Made by a program: the position numbers and the translations under genes. Shown here in pieces: positions 25,408 through 32,619 of a DNA stretch of 37,870 bases. Position 1 is the stretch's first letter. Every line of letters begins with the position of its first letter. Source of the DNA: DAOTYX01 sp034434635 (GTDB lineage Bacteria; Chloroflexota; Anaerolineae; B4-G1; DUEL01). The notes under the pieces were generated by a model. That model saw nothing but the letters and a program-made list of their open reading frames with translations, was not told the origin of the DNA and ran no database searches. The DNA lies in contig DAOTYX010000026.1 in NCBI GenBank assembly GCA_034434635.1, forward strand, positions 1 through 37,870, read 5' to 3'.

Positions 25408-26907
25408 GTGGCACAGGAAGGCTCTTCTCTCAGGCTGGAAAAGTGGCTCCAGGCAGTTGGCTTTGCCGGGGGCAACCCATTTGCCACCTGTGAGGCAGAT
25501 CGTGAGAGTTCTGTCTTGCCGGAGTTTTTTGTTGACACCGGCTATTATGACCTGATATGGGGTGACCCGGAGAAGCCTCAACCCGCTCTGGTCTTCGCTC
25601 CCCGCGGTGGTGGCAAGACGGCCTACCGCGTGATGGTCGAGAGACGGTCTCGTCCTGCCACTTCTAACTCGCCGGTGCTGTCTATCTCCTACACGTCTTT
25701 TGAGCAAGGCTCGACGGCTCATGTCCGTGCGATTCTTGGGCAAGGGGTTCAGGCTTTCCTGGATGCTCTGTGTCGGGATGACGCGATGGCAAGCCGCTTC
25801 CCCGTTCTCCAGCGGAGCCGCCTGTCCTGGTTTTGTGATCAATTCGCCCCAGAAACGTTGACCCCTTTTGCTGTTGCAGACCGAATTCACTCTCTTGATG
25901 ATCGCTTTTACCTGCCGTGGGAGATGTTTCAGCAGAGCGTCCGGGCGGCGCGCCTACGCGAGGCCCTGAGCCACTCTGGTCTACTCCAGAACCCGGCCAT
26001 TGCGTTGCTCGCTGACCTTGTAGATGGCGTGCGTGAACCGCTGCCCGGTTCTTACTCCTCTGCTCAGGTCTTTGCCGGTTTTGTCAGGATGGTGCAGAGT
26101 TGTGGGCTCTGTGCCGTCTACGTCCTCATTGATCGGCTGGACGAGATGGTCGAGACTGCTGCTGACCCGCCTGCTATCGTCAGTATCCTGGAACCTCTTC
26201 TGGCCGACCTGCACCTGATGGAAACTCCAGGAGTGGCTTTTCGGTTGTTCTTGCCTGACTCGACGCTGGAACTGATGCGGGGTTGTCCTGCCATACGGTT
26301 TGATCGCCTGAAGGTCTACGAGATCGAGTGGAGGGAAGATCTGCTGGGGGAGATGCTCTGCAAGCGATTGCTGGCTTACAGTGATGGCCGAATTCGCTCA
26401 CTGGCGCAGGTTTGTAGCGCTCCGCTTTCCGAGACCATTGATCGAGAGATTGTGCAGTGGGCTGATCGCTCGCCGAGACGGTTGGTGCGACTGGGAGAGT
26501 TGCTTTTCCGGGCGCACGTTGAGCAGGGGGGCAGCGAGTCGTCTATGCTTACGCTCAGGGATTGGGAGTGGGCACGGAAGGTCTTCTCCAGAGAGCATCG
26601 GCGGTTGCTGCGCATTGAGCCGTCCTCAGAACAGGTGTTCGTAGGACAATCGAGAGTTGCGTTGGCACCACTGGAGTATCGGTTCCTGCTTGCCCTGTAC
26701 TTGGCGAGGGGGTGGTGTGAGAAGGAGAGACTGATCGCACAGGTCTGGGAAGCAGAGGAAGGGGTGACCGATCAAGCAGTCAGCCGACTGGTGCGGCGCA
26801 TCCGGGAGAAGATTGAGCCAGACCCTGGTGATCCCATCTACCTGATTACAGAGCACAGCCGGGGTTTCCGACTGATGAACGTCGAATGGCCGCAGGAGAC
26901 GGGATGA
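25408..26907 (+). CDS. P-loop ATPase with C-terminal OmpR-type winged helix
   Basis: 499 residues from a GTG with AGGAGG nine bases upstream. The N-terminal segment LEKWLQAVGF...NPF...AD.E leads into a P-loop, APRGGGKTA (Lys70). A Walker B-like strand with acidic residues, YVLIDRLDE, is at about 238-246. FRLFLPDSTL and a helical region follow. From about 410 the sequence matches the trans_reg_C (OmpR/PhoB) winged helix: LAPLEYRFLLALYL, ERLIAQVWE, VSRLVRRIREKIEPDP and ITEHSRGFRL. It looks like an ATP-dependent switch that binds DNA. It may be the cassette's regulator or its sensor. The ATPase module is related to that of the CHAT protein downstream. Codon use is less GC-rich than in genes to the left. 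Confidence 0.85.
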   Translation: MAQEGSSLRLEKWLQAVGFAGGNPFATCEADRESSVLPEFFVDTGYYDLIWGDPEKPQPALVFAPRGGGKTAYRVMVERRSRPATSNSPVLSISYTSFEQGSTAHVRAILGQGVQAFLDALCRDDAMASRFPVLQRSRLSWFCDQFAPETLTPFAVADRIHSLDDRFYLPWEMFQQSVRAARLREALSHSGLLQNPAIALLADLVDGVREPLPGSYSSAQVFAGFVRMVQSCGLCAVYVLIDRLDEMVETAADPPAIVSILEPLLADLHLMETPGVAFRLFLPDSTLELMRGCPAIRFDRLKVYEIEWREDLLGEMLCKRLLAYSDGRIRSLAQVCSAPLSETIDREIVQWADRSPRRLVRLGELLFRAHVEQGGSESSMLTLRDWEWARKVFSREHRRLLRIEPSSEQVFVGQSRVALAPLEYRFLLALYLARGWCEKERLIAQVWEAEEGVTDQAVSRLVRRIREKIEPDPGDPIYLITEHSRGFRLMNVEWPQETG

Positions 26908-27110
26908 CTTGTCGATCGAAAGTCACAACTTTGTCAAGTGGCAGTCAACTGCTGCCTTGCCGGAAGTGTTACAATGGAGGGGTATTCTTTCCCCGCGAAA
27001 GGAGATGGCTCTGTCAGTGGGATGGAGGGTATATCTTGAGTCGGGGTTCAAGAAGCCATGGCAGAAAGGAGGTGCGTAAGAAAGGCACAGCATCGGTCGT
27101 TGGTGTTTGA
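26904..27110 (+). CDS. Possible small Cys-containing protein (68 aa)
   Basis: The ATG overlaps the previous TGA (ATGA at 26904-26907) and has CAGGAG five bases before it, so coupled translation is plausible. The 68-residue product carries LPCRKCYNGG and then WLCQWDGG, resembling half of a zinc-ribbon, and has a basic tail. A terminator-like hairpin begins right after its stop. No family is recognised. The alternative is that this is untranslated leader for the CHAT gene. Confidence 0.4.
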   Translation: MTCRSKVTTLSSGSQLLPCRKCYNGGVFFPRERRWLCQWDGGYILSRGSRSHGRKEVRKKGTASVVGV

Positions 27111-27111
27111 A

Positions 27112-27167
27112 GGGCCCGTCACTCGAGCACTTGGGGATGTCGAGTCAAGGGGACGGGCGCCCATTTT
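27112..27167 (+). terminator. Terminator-like hairpin inside the cassette
   Basis: GGGCCCGTC near 27112-27120 pairs with GACGGGCGCCC near 27152-27162, allowing a small bulge. Nested in it, ACTCGA (27121-27126) pairs with TCGAGT (27140-27145). ATTTTCT follows. The T-run is short, so it may only attenuate. It lies directly after the small ORF and about 220 bases before the chosen start of the CHAT gene. No other gene or convincing promoter was seen in 27168-27381. Confidence 0.45.
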
Positions 27168-27381
27168 CTCTGTTGCCGGGGGCAGAGAACGTCAACTCTG
27201 GGGATGGGGAAAGCCCTGCCAGGAAGATCTGTCGCCCGTCTCCTGCTTGCTTCTTGTCACGCTGTCTTGTCTACTCTTGGTGAGCCTGTGGTGTGCCGCA
27301 TGGATTGGCCGCCAAGACTGTCAAGGTTTGGCGCGCTGCCTTGCAGTTGTTGTCCCTTTCTCAGGCTTTGGATCAGCGACC

Positions 27382-29424
27382 GTGGCAGTGGAGGCTCCTG
27401 AGACTCAAGCAGCGGGTAGCAATCTTGCCTCGTGGCTGAGGGAAGTCGGTTTTTGCGCCGATCCTCAAGCGGGCCACGTGCGTAACCCCTTCGCTTCCCC
27501 TCGCGCTGAAGACAGCCCGGATCTGGTGCGGGAGTGCTTTGTCTCGCCATTTGCAGTTGATCCGCTCAACCTGCTGTTGCGCCCCGTGCATATGCTGATC
27601 GTGGGGCTTCCAGGGAGTGGCAAATCCGCGTTGGCGATCATGCTTGATGGAGAGATCAAGAGGCGGGGTGAAGCCGACTCAGAACTGTACCGAGACCCGG
27701 CTGTGCTGCTCGATGATCTGGACCGAAAGGGACCGTCGGCGCCGAGCAGGAAGCGGTATGTCATCCTGGACGTGGCTGATGGGGCTTCGTTCGACGATCT
27801 GATCGTGCGCCATTTGCTGGAGCGGACGATCAACGCAGATCGCGAGGAGATCTTCAGGTTCTTCCTGCCGGCTCGGCTCATCAGGTTTACTGATCAGTAC
27901 TCGCAGTGGAGAATTGGGCTTGGCGCGAATCCGGTGTTTCTCAGGGAATTCCTGCGGCGGCGGATAGAGTGGGCGAGTAACGGGAGGTTTTCTTACCTTC
28001 TCCGGATTCATGCTCCTGTGGCCTTCGACCCGGATGAAAGGTTGACGCAGCGTGTAGCCACGCCGCGCGATTTGCTGCGCGCGGGCTATGAGTTGTTTGT
28101 GCGCTGTGCAGAGCGCTGGTCGCGTGTTGAGGGAGGGTCTCCTTTCTTGGATAAGAGCGATTGGGAGCAAAGCGAAATCCAGCCCGCAGTGCCTGTCACA
28201 AGCCCATTCCCCCAAGCGCCCTCGCGGCCGCCGCGGGAACGGATCGCGTTCCGCTCTTCCGAAGGCGGGATAAACCTTGTCAGATTGGGGGAGACTCCCG
28301 AGCAGGAAGAGGTGGAAGGATTCAAACCGCCTTTCTCAAGGGAAGATTTGCCGTTAGTTCTGAGGGCCTTGTGGAGCGAAGCCCTTCCTTCACGGGCTGC
28401 ATCTTTCGAGGAAGAGGAATGGGCAAGACTCCGTTCCCTGGGACTGACGAGATCGTCTAAGGTTCTTGAGTCCGACATAGGAAAGAGAGTTGGCAGGGAG
28501 TTGTACAATGCCCTGGGCCGTGCCTTTCACGGGACGATGAGGCTTCGGATAGAAGAGGCAGGCCAGGAGCCATTGCCACTGCACTTCTATTTCGAACCAG
28601 AGGACACCCTCTTGACCCAGTACCCGTGGGAGCTATTGTATCATGATAACTACGAGGAGCTCGTGCTCAACAGGAAAGTGCTTTTGATTCGCCATATCAC
28701 GTTCGCTGGCGAGGCCCCTTCGAGGGGGAGACGCGTCCCGCTGCGCGTGCTGTATGTTGCCCCAAGGCCGAAGGATCAGCCCTATTTTGAACGTTGCGAA
28801 TGGGATCATATTCCTGAGGATGCTCGATGCCAACAAGATCCTGCCCAGTTTGTGTCTTTCGAAGGGTTGCGCGAGAGGTTAGCGGACAGGGGGGATCTAA
28901 TCAACGTACTGCACTTCGATGGTCACGGGGCGATTGGCCGCCGTTGTAGGCAATGCAAAGCCGTAACCCCCATCAGCAAGGGTTTTTGGTGCTCCTGCGG
29001 CGCAAACCTGTCTGAGGTTGATGAGTGCGGCTATCTATATTTCGAGCACAGCCAGATCCAGGACAAGAGCGATCCCGTCTCGGCGGAAGACTTGCGCATG
29101 GTTTTGGGCAGGAGAGGGGTGAAGCTGGCCATTCTGAGTGGATGCTGGTCCGCAACTCCCGGCGGTGGCAGTGTGTTCAACAGCGTAGCGCCGGGCCTGC
29201 TCATGGCGGGGGTGCCCGCGACGGTAGGGATGCAGTTCGGGGTTACCATTGATGGAGCACAGAAGTTCTTCACCGCTTTCTATGCACAACTGAAGAACGG
29301 TCGGTCGGTGGTGGAAGCGACCGCTGAAGGCCGTCAGGCCCTGGCAAGAAGCGCCGAGTGGTACATCCCCGCTTTGTATCTGCGCGGGGAAGATGAAGTG
29401 GGGGACTTCTTCAGGGATTGTTGA
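27382..29424 (+). CDS. P-loop ATPase fused to CHAT (caspase-like) protease with zinc-ribbon-like insert
   Basis: 680 residues from a GTG at 27382. The N-terminus (LASWLREVGF...NPF) parallels the previous P-loop protein. It is followed by Walker A GLPGSGKSA (about 75-83), a YVILDVADGA strand in the Walker B position, and FRFFLPARL. The C-terminal half is a CHAT domain: WELLYHDNYEEL, then VLHFDGHG with His515, and LAILSGCWSA with Cys588, the protease dyad. Between them is an insert CRQC...CSCG with a further Cys, resembling a zinc ribbon. CHAT proteases act in prokaryotic conflict and cell-death systems. The start is uncertain: the frame is open back to 27058, but that stretch reads like non-coding DNA, has an odd Cys/Leu run, and crosses the terminator-like hairpin. 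No strong ribosome site is visible at 27382. Confidence 0.82.
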   Translation: MAVEAPETQAAGSNLASWLREVGFCADPQAGHVRNPFASPRAEDSPDLVRECFVSPFAVDPLNLLLRPVHMLIVGLPGSGKSALAIMLDGEIKRRGEADSELYRDPAVLLDDLDRKGPSAPSRKRYVILDVADGASFDDLIVRHLLERTINADREEIFRFFLPARLIRFTDQYSQWRIGLGANPVFLREFLRRRIEWASNGRFSYLLRIHAPVAFDPDERLTQRVATPRDLLRAGYELFVRCAERWSRVEGGSPFLDKSDWEQSEIQPAVPVTSPFPQAPSRPPRERIAFRSSEGGINLVRLGETPEQEEVEGFKPPFSREDLPLVLRALWSEALPSRAASFEEEEWARLRSLGLTRSSKVLESDIGKRVGRELYNALGRAFHGTMRLRIEEAGQEPLPLHFYFEPEDTLLTQYPWELLYHDNYEELVLNRKVLLIRHITFAGEAPSRGRRVPLRVLYVAPRPKDQPYFERCEWDHIPEDARCQQDPAQFVSFEGLRERLADRGDLINVLHFDGHGAIGRRCRQCKAVTPISKGFWCSCGANLSEVDECGYLYFEHSQIQDKSDPVSAEDLRMVLGRRGVKLAILSGCWSATPGGGSVFNSVAPGLLMAGVPATVGMQFGVTIDGAQKFFTAFYAQLKNGRSVVEATAEGRQALARSAEWYIPALYLRGEDEVGDFFRDC

Positions 29425-29438
29425 ACAGGAGGCCAGCC

Positions 29439-29765
29439 TTGTCTGAGGGAATTGGTTTGCATGAGGTCATTGCACAAATAAAGGCGGAGTTGTTTCAGGA
29501 GGTACCGGAGTCTCCCAAGGCCTTTTTCGTCGAAGGTGTAGAGATCGAGGTCCATGTAACCGCCAAGCGCACGGCTAAGGGTGGCCTTCAGATCTCGGTG
29601 CTCCAGTTCGCTGGCCTGGAGGCTGGTGGTTCCGGCGAGCGCGAGAAAGGGCACAGGGTTACCCTCAGGTTGCGTCCCTTGATGACCTACGAAGAGGTAC
29701 GCCAGCAGTTGGATGAGCAGATCAGGAACGCCGCCGCGCCGGCTCTTACGAAGAGCGCGCAGTAG
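29439..29765 (+). CDS. Trypco2 (trypsin-co-occurring domain 2) family protein
   Basis: 108 residues from a TTG with AGGAGG six bases upstream; it begins MSEGIGLHEVIAQIKAEL. The rest follows the Trypco2 pattern: an initial helix with E/D-L repeats, FVEGVEIEVHV, a run of beta strands with KGGLQISVLQF, a Gly-rich turn, and HRVTLRLRPL. The domain is known from conflict-type operons, where it usually sits beside trypsin-like proteases or STAND NTPases. Its biochemical role is not established; an adaptor that links protease and NTPase is plausible. No trypsin gene is present; the neighbour is a CHAT protease 14 bases upstream. Confidence 0.8.
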   Translation: MSEGIGLHEVIAQIKAELFQEVPESPKAFFVEGVEIEVHVTAKRTAKGGLQISVLQFAGLEAGGSGEREKGHRVTLRLRPLMTYEEVRQQLDEQIRNAAAPALTKSAQ

Positions 29766-29799
29766 ACTCCTGTTCACCCAGTTGTGATGGGGAGGAGAA

Positions 29800-32616
29800 A
29801 TGAATGATTTTCCCCCGATCCCGCTAGATCTACCCCCGGAACCAGAGCCGTATCAACCTGGTCTTTTTGCCGGCCGCCAGAGTGAATTGGATTGGGTTCA
29901 ACGCAAAATAAGAGAAGGGTCGTCGGGTCGTCCGATTACACAACCCGTGGTACACGTCTGGGGGCTCCGCGGGATCGGCAAGAGTTGGCTTTTGCGTCGT
30001 CTTGAGGAACAGTATCGCTTCCCCGGACCGGCTCCTGCTGAGGGGAAAAGTACGTATTGTGCCCTGGCCGATTTCGCTGTCCTGCGGTTCTCGCATCGGG
30101 AGCCACAGACCGTAGCCGACCTTCTCGAGACTCTGGCGCGGCAAGTGCGGGAACAGTTCGATAATCAGTTGCCACAGATTCCTGCTGATTCGGCTCTCCG
30201 GGAGGGATTGGAAGCTGTCCGTGCCGGCAAGGACAGCGAAGCGACAGACCTGGCAGGTCGGTTCGCGAACTGGATCGGTGAGTTGAGCGGCCGGTTTGTC
30301 TTCCTGTTGTTGCTGGACTCCGTAGAGGTCTTGTCCGGCAGCGATTTCTCCTGGTTGGAGAGCCATCTGATTGAGCCGATCGCCCGCACTGACCGCGCTA
30401 TCATTGTGGTCGCGGGGCGCAAGGAAATCTTCCGCTGGCGTGAGTTCAGCGTCCGTCAACGGCTGGCAGTCTGGGAACTCAGGCCCTTTTCTGCCGAGGA
30501 GACGCAGGATCAGCTAGGAAAGCGCGGCTACGAAAGTCGCGGCCTTCCGGAACTTGTCCACTCCCTGTCCTTTGGCCTTCCCTATGCCAACCAGGTGTTA
30601 GGGATGACGATCGGTCCGCTGGTCGGCGCGCCCTCGATAAGAGCAGATTTCGAGGCAATGCATCGCGAGGAGGTGCTCACATGGCTGGGGCAGATCCAGG
30701 GAGAACTGCTGCGAGACGTCAGGAATGAAGAGCACCGCCGGATTTTACAGACATTAAGCGTCCTGCGCAGGTTCAACATCGAAGCCGCCCGTTTCACACT
30801 TAGCCGTCTCCTGGACGAGAGATATGGCCGACAGGGAGATGCTTTTTTCCTCAGGCTCTTTGAGGAACTGGAGTTCACCAATCTGGTCTGGTGGAGTGTT
30901 GAGCAACGTGGCTACGTCATGGCCGCACCTCTGCGGCGAAGCATAGATCTGCGCATTCAAAAGAGCAGACCTGACAGTTTCATCCAGCGGCATAAAGTGG
31001 CGCTGGAGATGTACCGGCAATGGATGGGCAGATACCCAGGCGACAGCGGCCCATTCCTGCTCGAGGCCCTCTATCATCTGGCGAATGCTCAATCGTGGTG
31101 TGCAGGCCGAGATAGGCGCCGCAAGGAGATTGATGAGCTCCTCAACCTGCCATTGACCCCAGAGAGATTCAACACGGATAGCGCCGAAGCCCTTCTCCAG
31201 TCGTTGGATCGAGATGAGGACCTCAAGGCGTCGCCAGCAGCGGAATACGACTATGTGTTAAAGAAAGTGCAGGAGTTCCGAGACAGCCTCTCGAACAGGG
31301 CTCCAAGGACGATGCTCAGGGTTGAAACCTACCCGTACCGTCCTGAGGAGTTCGTTGCTCGCGAGAGTGAGATCGAGATGGTGCGAATGCGAGCCGAACA
31401 GGCCTGCGCCAGTCAGGTGAAGGACCCCCCGATACTCCATTTCTACGGGACGCCCGGCATCGGCAAGTCCTGGCTGCTGAACCATCTCGCATATCTGTAC
31501 GGAAAGACATCTGAGCTTGCTGGCGCAATCTGCACTCATATCACGCTCTTCTTTGACTGCAGAGAGATCGCACAGACCGATGATCCCCGGGCTACCCTCT
31601 TCCGTTTCGGCGTAGACAAACTCAAGGAGGCTATGGGGGATCGGGTTGAGGTCCCTCAGGATATTTCATCGCTGACAAGGGTCCTTCTTAATGCTCCGGA
31701 AGTCAAGATCCTGCTGTTCGACGCAGCCAACGATCTCAAGCCGGATGATTTTGGCTGGTTGGAGGAACACTTCTTGGAACCATTGGCCCGTTCCGGGCGT
31801 GCTGTCATCGTAGTTTCCGGGCGCGAGAACACACCGCAGTGGAGGCGTTTCGAGACCCGACGGCGACTGTGCCGCCATGCATTGGGCGGGTTTACGCCCG
31901 ACGATGTCGCCAAACAGGTTCATCAGGTGGCACCCCAGGTATCCGCTATGACCATCTACCGTTTTAGCGGCGGGCATCCTTATGCTGCGCGATTGCTGGC
32001 CACCGCCACCTCCCTGGATGACGCCACTGTGACCAGGCGGCTGCAGCCGGTAGCGGAGCATCTGCTGCGCGACATCCCTGCCGAGTACAAGGGCGTTGTG
32101 GAGAAGTTGACAGCGTTGCGTTGCTGTGTCAACATCGCAGCATTGCGCTTCTTCTTCAGCCGTTTTATCGGTAGAGAGTGTGAGCAATACTCTGATGCGT
32201 TCTATCTTGCTTTTCTCAACGACAGGCTGGGCAACCGGGATCGGCTTGTCCGAGATCCCCGTGGGCAGTACTATTTCTTGTTGGCTGTGCGTAGTATCTT
32301 ACAACAATACCTGCGGCTGGCTAGACCGCGTGATTACGTGGAAGGGCACGAGGTCGCGGGAGACCTATACATTCAGCGAATGCGAGAGCTTCCTGCCGAT
32401 TCTGCCCGGTGGCTGGCTGAATGGCTCTATCACAAGGCACTGACCTCATCTGAAGACCTGGTTACCTTGTATGAACTTTGCCCTATGAAGAGGGAATTAT
32501 CGGCCGATCAGGCCCGTGAACTTCGAGGGTTTCTACAGGAGGACGAGGAATTGAGAGACCAGAGAGGTGATGATGTCGAAGGCATTGTTCATCACCTTGA
32601 GCGACAGGGAGGATAA
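29800..32616 (+). CDS. STAND NTPase with two tandem NTPase modules
   Basis: 938 residues; GGGAGGAG precedes the ATG. Module 1 (about 20-460) has Walker A WGLRGIGKSW (54-63), Walker B FLLLLDSVE near 168-176, AIIVVAGR and a winged-helix/helical tail. Module 2 (about 505-925) repeats the order: YGTPGIGKSW near 549-558, ILLFDAAND near 637, AVIVVSGR and a matching tail. Paired segments such as FSWLESHLIEPIAR and FGWLEEHFLEPLAR show that it arose by internal duplication. No effector or TPR region is attached. It is probably an ATP-driven oligomerising switch. Module 2's Walker B has fewer acidic residues, so the two sites may differ in hydrolysis. Confidence 0.88.
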   Translation: MNDFPPIPLDLPPEPEPYQPGLFAGRQSELDWVQRKIREGSSGRPITQPVVHVWGLRGIGKSWLLRRLEEQYRFPGPAPAEGKSTYCALADFAVLRFSHREPQTVADLLETLARQVREQFDNQLPQIPADSALREGLEAVRAGKDSEATDLAGRFANWIGELSGRFVFLLLLDSVEVLSGSDFSWLESHLIEPIARTDRAIIVVAGRKEIFRWREFSVRQRLAVWELRPFSAEETQDQLGKRGYESRGLPELVHSLSFGLPYANQVLGMTIGPLVGAPSIRADFEAMHREEVLTWLGQIQGELLRDVRNEEHRRILQTLSVLRRFNIEAARFTLSRLLDERYGRQGDAFFLRLFEELEFTNLVWWSVEQRGYVMAAPLRRSIDLRIQKSRPDSFIQRHKVALEMYRQWMGRYPGDSGPFLLEALYHLANAQSWCAGRDRRRKEIDELLNLPLTPERFNTDSAEALLQSLDRDEDLKASPAAEYDYVLKKVQEFRDSLSNRAPRTMLRVETYPYRPEEFVARESEIEMVRMRAEQACASQVKDPPILHFYGTPGIGKSWLLNHLAYLYGKTSELAGAICTHITLFFDCREIAQTDDPRATLFRFGVDKLKEAMGDRVEVPQDISSLTRVLLNAPEVKILLFDAANDLKPDDFGWLEEHFLEPLARSGRAVIVVSGRENTPQWRRFETRRRLCRHALGGFTPDDVAKQVHQVAPQVSAMTIYRFSGGHPYAARLLATATSLDDATVTRRLQPVAEHLLRDIPAEYKGVVEKLTALRCCVNIAALRFFFSRFIGRECEQYSDAFYLAFLNDRLGNRDRLVRDPRGQYYFLLAVRSILQQYLRLARPRDYVEGHEVAGDLYIQRMRELPADSARWLAEWLYHKALTSSEDLVTLYELCPMKRELSADQARELRGFLQEDEELRDQRGDDVEGIVHHLERQGG

Positions 32617-32619
32617 GCC

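Noticed and set aside
27058..27381. Upstream extension of the CHAT protein with a hydrophobic Cys/Leu stretch that could be a membrane anchor
   Set aside because: It crosses a terminator-like hairpin, shows unusual Cys content and has no counterpart in the related upstream protein. It is kept as an alternative start only.
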